DNA from: Saccharum officinarum
Taxonomy: Eukaryota; Streptophyta; Magnoliopsida; Poales; Poaceae
Length of the DNA: 64,000 nt
NCBI GenBank assembly: GCA_020631735.1
Contig: CM036223.1
Location: 9,462,191-9,526,190 of the forward strand
Direction: 5' to 3'
This document shows positions 37,310-48,116 of this stretch, piece by piece; position 1 is the stretch's first letter, and each line of letters begins with the position of its first letter. The position numbers and the translations under genes are program-made. The notes below the pieces were generated by a model. The model had not been told where the DNA came from and did not search any database. It saw only the letters and a program-made list of their open reading frames with translations.

Positions 37310-40300
37310 TTCTTCTATGGGTTGTTCCTCTTGAACTTCGGGTTTGAGCTGCTGTACCTCTGGAGCTTTCTAGCTTGTCCTGTCGAATTTCAGCAAGGTC
37401 ACGCCCTCCGGTACACCTATTGTATGTATATGCAGAAGATGAATATCATGAATGCATAAGAGCGATATGATGCTTATGATGGATTAATAACAGCAAGTAA
37501 GCAATTAGCAAAGTATCACTGGACACTCGTTTACTGAGTAAAAGTAGCTCTATTCAAATCACTTTAAAAGCATGTGTCTATCTTTACTCTAAAGACCAAG
37601 ATCAATCTTACCTAACTTGCACAACCTAAGATAAAAATGTTCATCTTTAGTTAAAGGATTAACACCTGCACCTAAACTTATCTTAATCAAATTAAACACC
37701 TAGGAACATTATAAACATACTTATGAATAGTAAAGGCACACTTAACAGAAAGTTATAGGTTTAACATGCAAAAGAGCAGTTCAGTAAATCAATTACAACA
37801 GGAGTTCCACAAATCCAATTTACTTACAAGAGGACATTCTGGAAAGCTTATAAAATTATCTACAATTCATTTATAAACATCACAGCATGATTCTAAAGTT
37901 TACCAGATCGAATTAGAGTAAACACAGAATCTGTTCTGTGCAAATAGAGAACAAGCTCAGCTAAGAGTCAACTTTAAACAGCTATATCTCCTAAACTACA
38001 TAACCAAATGCCACCAAATTTGAACAACAGGTAGATGTATAAGTTATCTACAACTTTTATAAAAGCAAGTTTTATAGTAAATCAACATAACATGGAGAAC
38101 TTTGCCAAGTCTCCAGATCTGTTCAGAATTGACAGATTCACTAAATTAATTAATTGGAGATATAGCAAAAGCACATTTGAGCTAAACAATTTTATCAACT
38201 CATTACTCATGTTAAAAGAACACCAGAAAGTGTAGTGCCAACATCTAAATAATTTCTTTAATACCCTCTATTAATTTATTTAGATAATTAAGTGAATAAA
38301 GGAACCTATATCAAAACTATACAATAAATTCTATAAAAATTACAGCAGCTATAGCAAGCTTCTAGGAGGCTACCATAAAATTTTCATCACATTTGACCAA
38401 GTATATTTTCCTATATTAAAAATAACAGATAGAAAGGCTAATTTTTGGCATAAATGAAAAACCTTACTGAAAAGTGTAAAACAACAGATTTCATATGTTT
38501 CTTAGGTTCTTACCAACATAAGAACAATGTTCACCAAATTTCACCTTTACTGGATCTACAGATAAATTATAAAAATTCACGCAATATCCAACCATGCAAA
38601 CAAGATAAATACATAATTCCATCATCCAGTATCCAAAATTGCTGAAATTTAAACTACAACCTATTCATGGCATAAACAGCACACCATAAAATTTTCATGC
38701 CATTTGGAGCTACACAGCAAAAGATACAAACTTCTCCTATTTCACATTGAATAAAAGAGATAATTTATAACCTCATTTTACATAACAGAACATGGCATAT
38801 TTCATATTTTTAATAAAAACTAGATACTACACAGAGCATAACAAAATTTGAACCACAACATTTGGACCCCTAAAACTCAAGATACATATTTTTGAACTTA
38901 GGACACAAATCTGTAAATAAAAGAAAAGAAAAACAAAAATCTAAACCTAAACCTACTTCGGGGCCAGCCCGCGTGAGCAGCTCCACCCACGGTCGATTTG
39001 GCCTGAGACAGAAACAGAGGGGGAAGAAGGGGACGACGGTGAAGCTCGCCGCCGGTGAGTCAGCCAGCGAACAAGAGGTCACTAACGTGATCTCCGTCGC
39101 AAGCCATGTCGATCCACGTACAAAACGGACGCCACTTCCTAACCCAATCACGCACAGCGGCACTCCGGCAGCGGTGGACCTCCATTGACCCAACCGAGCT
39201 CGGTATGAGCTTCCTGGGGTCATGGCGAAGCTCCCTAGGTAGAACATGGAGAACAATAGAGACCCTAGCTACTTCGACCACGATGACCCCCAACTCTAGC
39301 GAGGTTTCACCCATGGCGACGGCGGTGGAAATGGCCTCACCTCTGCTCGAGTGGCTTAGGGAAGAGGTGGAGGAGGTAGAGGAGGACATGGCAGAGCTTT
39401 GGGCGGGAGGAATCGAGCAGAGAAGCTGTGGCGACGACAGACGAGCTCCGCGAGCTTGCAGCGGCGTCGATGGCAGCCTCAACGAGCACGGCAAGGGGGA
39501 GGGGAGGTGAATGGAGGAGAGGGCGAGCTGGAGGGCGGCGTGGTGGCTTTGAGGGCGCCGTGGCCCAGCCAGTGGGTCCCACGCCGGTGTACGGCTGCCA
39601 CGGCGCAGCCACGCGGCAACGACGGCCTGTGGCTAGTCGGCCACCCGTTCCCAAATTTCAAAACCGTGAAACATGTGAAACATGGCCTTGAAACGTTTGC
39701 AACATTCCACAATCAAAACAGCAGCTCCTTCTTGGCCCTATAGCTCCCATTTTGGCCCGAATCTCAAGGTGAGCCAATTGACAAAGTTGGGACTTAACAA
39801 ATTCTCTACAACTTTGTTTTAAGGTGTCAAGTCCAGATCAGCATGGTTTGAGAGATATAGGGAAAAAGCAGGAACTGGTTTTGGGAAACAATAGAATTTC
39901 AGCAACGCCGAAATGTTGGAATTTGAGAGGGTTAGAAGGTGATTCATGAGATGACCCAAAAATAAAGTTTGTAGCTGATAAAATTTTCCACAACTTTTCT
40001 ATAGATGACTTTGGCAGATTTTATCTCTAAGGTGGACATTTTGAAAGGTCAGTCAGACGCACTACTCTAACTAACTAGTGAAACAGTACTTAGAAGCATA
40101 ATTAGGGCTAATGACCTTTATGAACATTGTTCCTAATGACATTCTAAATGCAGCTAGGGTGTTTTGGTGAGTCACCACATTCATTTTCAAGTGATCCATG
40201 TACTCTAGCTTCTCAAAACAATTGAAACAATGACTTGAAACATATGAAACATTCAACTAAAACAGGTGAAACAATCAATTGAAACACTGAAACAGCGGCA

Positions 40301-40520
40301 TTCAACACTAGAAACATGATACATGGGACATGTACAACCCCTCTAGTGTACTAGGCATAACATAGGGACATCACATATGATACACACATACACAAGCACT
40401 AATGAAACATCATGTTGCAACATTGAAACATAGAATGACGCACATGTGATAATGAGATGGATATGCTTATGTGATGCAATGCAAATGCACAAATGCAAGC
40501 CAAACACCTGGGGTGTTACA
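37310..40520 (-). mobile_element. Remainder of a Gypsy-type LTR (element F) that hosts the tandem array
   Basis: This 3.2-kb single-copy stretch begins where the array stops and ends at GGGTGTTACA. On the minus strand that is TGTAACACCC, a start like that of element A's LTR. Its layout resembles the other Gypsy LTRs here: an AT-rich part (37440-38930), a GC-rich part (about 38940-39640) and a short AT-rich part up to the terminus. Immediately beyond it, at 40521, a Copia protease reading frame starts mid-domain, so F was inserted there. The expected right target copy is GCTTG (40521-40525); the left copy would lie outside the window. No gag or pol is visible, so it may be a solo LTR. That the array lies inside this LTR is inference from adjacency, strand-consistent layout and LTR-like content of the units. 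Confidence 0.6.
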
Positions 40521-40919
40521 GCTTGTTGATTCCAGCTGTTCACGTCACATGACTGAAAGTTCAAAATGGTTCTCCAGCCTTGACCCCATGCAATGTAAGG
40601 AGTACATCACATTCAGGGACAATACTAGAGGTATGGTGCTTTATCGTGGGACCATTCAGGTCAATGAGAGTTTTGTTCTAAAGGATGTTGCTTTGGTTTT
40701 GAATTTCCATTTCAATTTGCTTTTAGTTTCACAAGTCCTTCAGGACGGCTTTAAGGTGCGCTTTAAAACCGGCTTGTCTCGAGTTCTTGATTCTCAGGGA
40801 AATCTTGTTTGTTAGATTGTCCCTTTTGGCTGTGTCTTTTGAGCTGATTTTTCTCACTCATTTGGCTCTTCTTGGTGTTTGGTGGCTGGATCCTCCTCTG
40901 AGCTTTGGAAGTGGCACAG
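40521..40919 (+). pseudogene. Element E protease and pre-integrase fragment
   Basis: The frame opens with L-V-D-S-S-C-S-R-H-M-T, the Copia protease active-site region (catalytic D at 40528-40530; the usual glycine after D-S is serine here). It runs through the protease fold to a stop at 40813-40815. The same frame continues with a second stop near 40843 to S-S-S-E-L-W-K-W-H, the start of the pre-integrase zinc region. It is cut on the left by F (40520) and on the right by D (40920). Confidence 0.85.
40915..40919. repeat. Target-site duplication of D, left copy (CACAG)
   Basis: CACAG precedes the LTR start TGAAAGCGC. The far copy is CATAG (62347-62351), one C/T difference. Removing one copy restores the W-H-R-R-L reading of the host integrase. 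Confidence 0.85.
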
Positions 40920-42170
40920 TGAAAGCGCATCTAGTCCTTTAGTAGGTTTTGGTGAATTGAATCACAACATAATTAAAGATCTAACAAGTTTGCTAAGTGT
41001 TAAATAGGAAATTGAGTTTATTGCATGCACTTGTGGATTGTGTAATGAGAAGTTTATCAAAGGTTCAACAAGAAGGCAAACTTGATGATATGCCACATAG
41101 TGTTGAAATGAAGGCCAAATTATATATTATTGTGTTGGAAGATTATGGAAACAATCTAGTTCAAGCAAAAGACAACAATGCAAACGGAATCAATGAAATG
41201 GCTTTTATGTTGTGGGATATCATAGCATCATGTGAAAGGAAGCATACTTTGTAAATGGCAAAAGAGACATGAGTTGATGATTTTAGATTAGTCTCTATAA
41301 TGGCTTGCTTTGCATGAACAAGAAGAGTTTGATAGTGGACTAGTTTTGATCAGGGATTGAAGAATGAATCAAGAGTGCATAAGTGAGAAAATGTCAAGCA
41401 AAGGTGAAATGACAAAGGAGACAATGTATAATAGATATAAGATGTTCTCTACATTAGTTTGCTTGTATGGATAAAGATTTATAAAATCACTTTGCATTAA
41501 TATGATCAAGCTAGAAGTATGTAGATAGAGATTGAAATGAATGTAGGAGTGTCAAGCCAAAATGAAGAGGATATAAGGAATCATGAATTGCCTTGACCAT
41601 ATTGATGTTGATCCATGTATGTCTCTATGTGAATCCAACTGAAGCTTGATTGATCTCAACTTTCATATCCAAAAGATATTCAAGCAAGGATCACAATATA
41701 GAAGAAATGGCATTTCAATGGATGCTTAATATAATGTGACTTGAGTATGGCTTGATAAGGTGAAGATAACAAGAAAAGGGCTTCGAGGGACTAAGCAAAG
41801 GTGAAGGGCAAGCGATGGCTTGAGAACCGAGGTATCATTGCTAAGGTGAAGAAGAGAGTACTTGCATTGAGTCGAGGAACTAATCAAGCTATATGGAGTC
41901 ATATTGTGTTGAGAATCAAATCATTAGTAGAAGTGACTTAAAGCCATGAGGTGAACTCATATATATGGAAATGGTTCAAGTCACATGATCAAAGTATGTT
42001 TGTTCGAAGAGATAAGACAAAGATTATTACAAAGCCTTTATGAAGTAATAATGAGAATGAGGACAGTATATTTGATGGTGGAAACCCCAATTTACAAAAG
42101 GTAGCGGCAACCGGCTCAATGGCATTTATAATTCTTTGATACTTTGAATTTGAGTTTAGGTATGCCATAC

Positions 42171-42177
42171 TATAAAG
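42171..42177 (+). promoter_or_regulatory. Candidate TATA box of solo LTR D
   Basis: ATACTATAAAGGGGG lies about 1.25 kb into the LTR, comparable with the TATA position in element C's LTR. Confidence 0.5.
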
Positions 42178-43039
42178 GGGGATACATTGCACAAGCTTAA
42201 ATGTACAACCAAGTGCTCAAAAGTTCCACCAAAATATCCTCAAAACCTAGCCAAGATAACAAGCTTCGCAATCCTATTTTCTGAGCTGTCTAGGCCGAGT
42301 GGCACTACCGTGCGTGGAGCGCCACTGCCGCACTTAAAAGTGACCCTTGGGGCTGAGGGGGTATTTTACCTCTCCCTCATCCCCTCCAACAGTTATCTTG
42401 ACCATTCTCTTCCCAGGTGTGACTAACGCATCTCTCTCTCCCTCACTCACCATTGGAGCCTCTCAAGTTTCTCCCTTTGATTCCTCTGATTTTTGAGAGA
42501 TTGAGCCTCCAAACTGTGCTAGAGAGCCCTCCATCCTGTTCTTCATCTCTTAGAGCACTTGGTTCACGTTTAAGCCAGTGGATTATGTTTGTTACTCTTG
42601 GAGCTTTCTCCTAGCCGGCTAGAGCGTCACCCATGGAGCTTGCTAACTTGTGTGGCAGCCCCGGGAGGTTTGTAATCACCCCAATCAGCTAGTAAAATCA
42701 CCCCGCATCTCAAGAGTTTATTCTTTTGACTTGAGAACGAGGAAAGGGTTGAAAGAGACCCAAAGCCTTTGTAGCAACCTCAACAATGTGGACATAGGCA
42801 AGCTTTAGAGGTGAGCTAAACCACGGGATAAATCGGTGTCTCACTTATATTCTTATGATTTGCTTTGCTATATTTATACTTGTGGTGATTCTAGGGTTTG
42901 GTCCTGATCTACATGCTCGTGCACTTCCACCAATATCTAGGTGATGGAATAGGCTCTACACTACCCTAGGAACATTAGTAATTTGCTTGATCTACTTTTT
43001 CTTGGGCAGTTTTTGAATTGTTCTTCCACAGGTATTTGT

Positions 43040-43044
43040 GCAGC
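43040..43044. repeat. Target-site duplication of C, left copy (GCAGC)
   Basis: GCAGC directly precedes the LTR start TGAAAAGTCCC and is repeated exactly after the far LTR. Confidence 0.92.
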
Positions 43045-43807
43045 TGAAAAGTCCCTAGTTTGGTTTTGGCTAATTGATGAAACCTAGGACTAACCTTTGT
43101 ATCTAAGTGGATGATTTAGATAAAGGTGGTCATTGAATATGAAACATGACATTGACTCATGTGACCAAGATGATGAAGACCAAGATGATGCTTAGCTCGA
43201 TGGACCGGTTGTGAAGGTGAAGGGCAAGTCGAGGCTTCGAAGCGAAGGATCATGCGATGGTGAAGCTTGAGCAAGACTTGGCGTCGACGGACCGATGCAA
43301 CGGTGAAGAGCAAGTGAAGTCATGGTCGATGGATCGAGACGGTCATGTGATGATATGAAGTGGATCATGTCTTTTGGAAAAACAAAATGGGCTCAAGGCA
43401 AAGGTATAACCATAGGGCCATTTTGTTTTACACTCAAGACACCATAGAGGGTGTGAGTGGTTTAGGATCGATAGCCGAACTATTAAGAGGGGAAGTCTTA
43501 TCGGTTATTCGACGCACGGGTGCCACTAGGTGAATTCATGAAGTGCATTGCATGTAGGGCCTAGTGAGCTAACTGGAAAACCTTCGAAAATGATTATGGA
43601 AATGCTAACACACGTGCACAAGGTGGTGATCACTTGTTGGTGTTGACACATTTGCGAAGGCGTTGGAGTTTGAGCGGTAGAGAGGGTTTGGGTCTCTCTC
43701 TCCCTCCCACTGAGCTTGCGAGCGCGGGATTCAGGCATTTTCGAGGAGTTGAAATGCCTGTTTTCCACTACATCGGAAGTCGAAAAAGAAACGGAGGCGA
43801 ACGGAGG

Positions 43808-44262
43808 TCATAGAGGTGATCGGACGCTGCACCGGACGTGGTCATGGTTTGACCGGACGCGTTCGGTCAGTTCAACGCAGCAGTCAGGCGTGCGGGTGTT
43901 AGGGTTTGCAACCGGCGCGTCCGGTCACTTGCGGGACCGACGTGTCCGGTCAGGCGCCCAGAGGGAACTAAAATTCGCAAGGTCGATCGGACACGCGGCA
44001 TGTCCGGTCACATGTGATCGGACGCGTCCGATCATTGAGGGAGCTTACTGGACTCCAACCGAACGCTGGCACTGTCGCGTCCGATAGTTGTCTGGGGCAC
44101 GTTCGGTCATTGCTTCGCGGGGGCGCGGTACTGTGCGATCGACGCGTCTGGTCAGTTGGGCGGCACGTCCGATCGTTGCTTTTGACTGTTGGCGCAGTGA
44201 CCATTGGAGGATCGGACACGGTTGAGCGCGTCCGGTCAGTTTCGACCGGCGCGTCCGGTCGT
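43808..44262 (+). promoter_or_regulatory. CpG-rich dispersed motif cluster in 5' LTR of C
   Basis: About eleven copies of a motif near GCGTCCGGTC, plus reverse-complement forms GACCGGACGC, lie within 450 bp just upstream of the TATA box. Several copies are degraded by C/T or G/A changes, for example GCGTTCGGTCA and ACGTGTCCGGTC. The position suggests a U3 enhancer or a methylation target; function is inferred. Confidence 0.6.
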
Positions 44263-44313
44263 CTTGAAAAACATCCAATGAAGGGGTGCAACGGCTCTAT
44301 TTGTTGGGATGCT

Positions 44314-44321
44314 TATAAATA
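44314..44321 (+). promoter_or_regulatory. Candidate TATA box, 5' LTR of C
   Basis: GCTTATAAATACTTG, a strong plant TATA match, lies just downstream of the CpG-rich motif cluster; the same sequence is at 61285-61292 in the 3' LTR. Confidence 0.7.
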
Positions 44322-45243
44322 CTTGTTGGCCGGTCCTTGGGGAGGTCTCTCGTGATTTCTAACACTTTTGTGCATCCTTTGAGCTAGAGCTTCTCCCTTC
44401 CACTCATCTCTCTTGCTTGATTGCAAATCTAAGTGAGATTGAGTGATCCCAAAGTGCATTGCATAGCTTGAGGGCATCTAGTGGCACTTGTGGGTGGTTT
44501 AGCCGGTGGATTTCTTGTTACTCTTGGAGAGTACCACTCCTAGCCAGCTTGGAGATTGTTGGAGGCATTGGCGAGAGAAGGAGATTGTTCTTCGCCACCT
44601 CCGGTTGATTGTAAGAGGTTCTTGCGGTTTCCTCGGCGGAGCGCCAAAAGCAACTCTAGTGGATTGCGCGTGTCATTGAGTTACCTCACTTGATAGTGGT
44701 GTCTTGCGGTGCCTTGCGGGGCGTGCCTTGAGGGGCAAGTGACTTGAGGGTCACACCGAGAAACCATCTAAGTGTTGGTCGACACAACCGGTGGCGTAGC
44801 TTGTCGGTGCACAAGTGAACACCAGATGAATACAAATATTATGTCTCTTGTCTCCCGGTGATTGGTCTTCATATTGTGTTTTTTTCAATATTGATTGATT
44901 GTATATCATCTTGGTAATTGGCAACATCTTCACCCCACCGTCGGTATAAGATTCACTATCCTCTCTCTTGATTTAAATTTACTAGATTACCTTGTGTAGC
45001 TCTAGTAGTAGCTTTGCTAGTAGTGTTGTTAGCTTGCTCACTAGTGTAAAATTAGTGACATAGCCCTTGTGTGAACTAGAGATCATAATCTACTAGACTT
45101 GTGGATAGGAGGCTTGCATCACAACCATAGGCTAAGCAAAACTCGCTTTGCGCCATTTGTTATTCTAACAAGTTTGCTTAGTGGCTTGTGTAGGATTTTT
45201 ATAGGCTATTCACCCCCCCTCTAGCCATCTAGGACCTTACAAG

Positions 45244-45256
45244 TGGTATCGGAGCC
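45244..45256 (+). promoter_or_regulatory. Element C primer-binding site (tRNA-iMet type)
   Basis: TGGTATCGGAGCC lies two bases after the 5' LTR and matches the initiator-Met primer site with one mismatch. Confidence 0.88.
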
Positions 45257-45301
45257 GTGGTCACCGTTTTAATCAAGGCTTAACATCCTTCGGTGTGAAA
45301 A

Positions 45302-47365
45302 ATGGCTTAAATTGTGTTCAATCATGTTGGGGGCAAGCCACCGTTCTTTGATGGTGTTAGTTCTTTTGCTCATTGGAAGAGAAAAATGACAATGTACTTT
45401 GGTTCTATTCATGAGAGAGTATTGCAAGTCATCGAGAATGATTTTGCTATCATTGATCCTAATCATCTCACCGATGAAGATAGAGCAAATAGAACATGTA
45501 ATAGAATGGCTCTCAATACACTTTACAATAGTATTGACACAAAAGTATTTGAGGGCATCAAGGATTTAGAATTGACAAATGAAGTATGGACAAGGTTGAG
45601 TGAAACATATGAGGGCACTAAGGTTGTGAAGAGTGCCAAGCTATATGGGCTCAAGAGTGAGTTTGAGAACTTCAAGATGAAAGAAGAAGAAACAATCTTA
45701 GAGATGTTTCATAGATTGCAAGTCATTGTGAATGATCTCAAAAGCTTAGGGCACAAGACACAAGACCAAGATTTTTGCCACAAGTTCTTGTTAAGCTTAC
45801 CAAGAAGATTCAAAATGTTGATCATGATGCTATAAAGAGATGGGCTTGATGCAATGAAGCCCAATGATTTGCTTGGAGAGGTATTGACATATGACAAGTA
45901 TGATCAAGATGCCGATGAGAAGGACAAGAAGGAGGAAGAAAAGAAGAAGAAGACCGTGGCATTCAAGGCCATCTCCTCCAAGGGCAAAGCTACCATCATT
46001 GAAGAAGAAGAAGACAATAATGAAGATGAAGATTTTGAAATTGATGATGAGGCATTTGATCTTGTAGTCAAGAAAATGGGTCACATGTTCATTAAGAAAA
46101 GAGGCTTTAAAAAGAGAAATGACAATTTCAAGAGCAATGAGCAACAAAGAAAGTGCTTCAATTATGATAGCACTGAACATCTTCAAGCCGAATGTCCCTA
46201 TGACAAGAAGAACAATAAGAGGGGCAAGTTTGAGAAGAAAAAGAAAAAAGCCAAGATGACTTTCAAGAAGAGTAAGAATGGAGCCTATGTGGTCACTTGG
46301 GAAAGTGATGATGATGATGAAGAAGAAGAAGAAGAAGAATCTAACAAGGCTTTTGCTTCCATTGCTATCAACAAGAAGCCATCACTATTTGGTTCATCCT
46401 CTTTATGCTTCATGGCCAAAGAAGCTAAGGTATTATATGATGAGAGTGATGATGAAAGTAAAATGGAATATGTTGATGATAGTGATAATGATAATGATAA
46501 TGATAATGATGATGATGAACCAACTAAAGAACAACTATATGACTTGATGCAACAAACTAGAGACATAGCTATTGCCAAGGACAAGGAGTGTAAGAAGCTT
46601 TCAATAAAAGTAGCAATACTTGAGAAAGTTCTTAGTGAGCTTAAGACCACTCATGAGAGTCTAGTGGAAGACCATGACGATCTTGGTAAGGCTCATTCCA
46701 AGCTTGAAAAAGCTCACTCATTGCTACTTGAGCAACAAGCAAAGAAGGAGATTGTTGTATCATGTGATATAGGCGTTACATGTGATATAATTGATGAATC
46801 TTTTTATGAACCTATCATCATGTCAAATGCTAACCCTTCTTGTAGCTCTTCATCCACCAACACCGACTCTATCTTCACTACTAGTGATGGTTTCACTTGT
46901 GATGCCTCACTAATGGTTGAGAATAAGACTCTCAAGAAAGAGGTGGATGAGCTCACTCACGCCCTAGGCAAGGCCTATGGTGGTGAGGCACGCTTGCTTA
47001 AGTGCTTGGGTAGCCAAAGGATCTCTCTTAACAAAGAGGGATTGGGCTATACCCCCAAGAAAGGCAAGTCAGCCTTTGCAACTCCAAAGCCTAGCTTTGT
47101 GAAGGGCAATGGTCGGTTTTGCAATAGATGCAAGCAAGTTGGGCACCTAGAGCATAATTGCAATAAAAAGAACCAAAGCAAGAAATTTGTTAATGCTATA
47201 CCTTTTGATTCTTGCTATGTGCTTACCAAGAGTGTGAAGGGTGTGCAAGCTAAGTTTATTGGTACACCAAATGTGGGCCCAAAGAAGAAGGCTATTTGGG
47301 TACCAAAGAGCTTAGTTACTAACCTACAAGGACTCAAGCAAAAATGGGTACCTAAGCTTCATTGA
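45302..47365 (+). pseudogene. gag: Element C gag
   Basis: The frame starts M-A at 45302, but codon 3 is a stop (TAA at 45308-45310), so the likely original start is followed at once by a nonsense change. A second in-frame stop is at 45833-45835. Between them lies the capsid-like UBN2-type region (H-W-K-R-K-M near the start, L-P-R-R-F-K near 45800). The rest (45836-47365) holds a Lys/Glu-rich linker, a first degenerate knuckle C-F-N-Y-D-S-T-E-H, acidic Asp/Asn-rich runs (about 46300-46520), a predicted coiled coil rich in Leu/Lys/Glu (46530-46750), and a second knuckle C-N-R-C-K-Q-V-G-H-L-E-H-N-C at about 47119-47160. Such a long Gag is typical of SIRE-type elements. Confidence 0.9.
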
Positions 47366-47376
47366 TTTGCTTGTAG

Positions 47377-48116
47377 GTCAATTACAAAGCCAGAGGAAGG
47401 CATTGGATTATTGATAGTGGGTGCACTCAACACATGACCAGTACATCAAGAATGTTTGACTCAATTAATAACAATGATAGTGGTGTTGATTCTATCACAT
47501 TTGGAAATAACAAGAAAGGCAAGGTTATTGGCTTGGGCAAGATTGCAATATCAAATGACATGAGTATCTCTAATGTGTTGCTAGTTGAAAGCTTGGATTT
47601 TAATCTTCTATTCGTGGCACAAATATGTGATCTAGACTACAAATGCATCTTTGGGGTTGATGATGTGGAAGTCATTAGAATGGATGGTTCAAATGTGGCA
47701 TTCAAGGACTTTAGATATGAGAATCTCTATCTAGTTGACTTCAATGCTAGAGAAACTTCTTTGACAACTTGCTTAATCTCCAAATCAAGTATGGGTTGGC
47801 TTTGACATAGAAGGCTTGGTCATGTTGGCATGAAATAATTGAAGAAGCTTACAACTCACAATCTTGTCAATGGTTTGAAAGATGTTGAATTTGAGAAGAA
47901 TAAGCTTTGTAGTGCATGTCATGCCGGAAAGCAAGTTGGAAGCTCACATCCAAAGAAGAGTACAATGAGCACATGCAAAGTATTTGATTTGATGCACATG
48001 GATCTATTTGGACCAACAACATACACAACAATAGGCGGCAACAAGTATGGCTTTGTCATAGTGGATGACTTCACAAGATTCATATGGGTATTCTTTCTTA
48101 GTGACAAAAGTGAAGT
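47377..48116 (+). pseudogene. Element C protease and N-terminal half of integrase
   Basis: In a frame different from gag, W-I-I-D-S-G-C-T-Q-H-M-T (catalytic D at 47413-47415) marks the protease. The frame runs to a stop at 47803-47805, replacing the expected Trp before H-R-R-L-G-H, and another stop at 47836-47838. It then continues with the integrase zinc Cys pair C-S-A-C and the first catalytic Asp in H-M-D-L-F-G-P. The domain is cut at 48116 by element B and resumes at 56454 in the same frame. Confidence 0.9.
48112..48116. repeat. Target-site duplication of B, left copy (GAAGT)
   Basis: GAAGT precedes the LTR start TGTCGCACCC and recurs exactly at 56454. Joining the flanks restores the integrase reading D-K-S-E-V-F-D. 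Confidence 0.95.

Larger units (their letters stand above)
40920..43044 (+). mobile_element. Element D: solo LTR of a SIRE-like Copia element, left part
   Basis: The sequence begins TGAAAGCGCATC at a target duplication and shows no coding region. It continues at 62217 after insertion of element C, giving a single LTR of about 2,255 bp with TG...CA ends. No second LTR, PBS or pol accompanies it, so it is a solo LTR left by LTR-LTR recombination. A TATA box is at 42171-42177. The layout (TATA, then a leader that mentions no ORF, then a C-rich end) matches the LTR of element C, and both are on the plus strand. Small ORFs at 40997 and 42187 are not supported. Confidence 0.82.
43045..45241 (+). 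repeat. Element C 5' LTR (2,197 bp)
   Basis: Starts TGAAAAGTCCC and ends GGACCTTACA beside the primer-binding site. It contains a CpG-rich repeat cluster (43808-44262) upstream of a TATA box (44314-44321). It is more decayed at CpG sites than the 3' LTR in the repeat cluster. Confidence 0.93.

Noticed and set aside
38870..39743. Several ORFs of 77-144 aa in the GC-rich part of 37310-40520
   Set aside because: Overlapping frames on both strands without motifs, inside LTR-like sequence.
41000..42430. Possible host gene in the unexplained stretch after the Copia protease
   Set aside because: TG...CA ends and a target duplication show that it is part of solo LTR D; ORFs are short and unsupported.
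43716..44355. ORFs rich in D-R-T-R-like repeats in the LTR of C (also 60687-61326)
   Set aside because: They are translations of the CpG-rich DNA motif, open in several frames on both strands.
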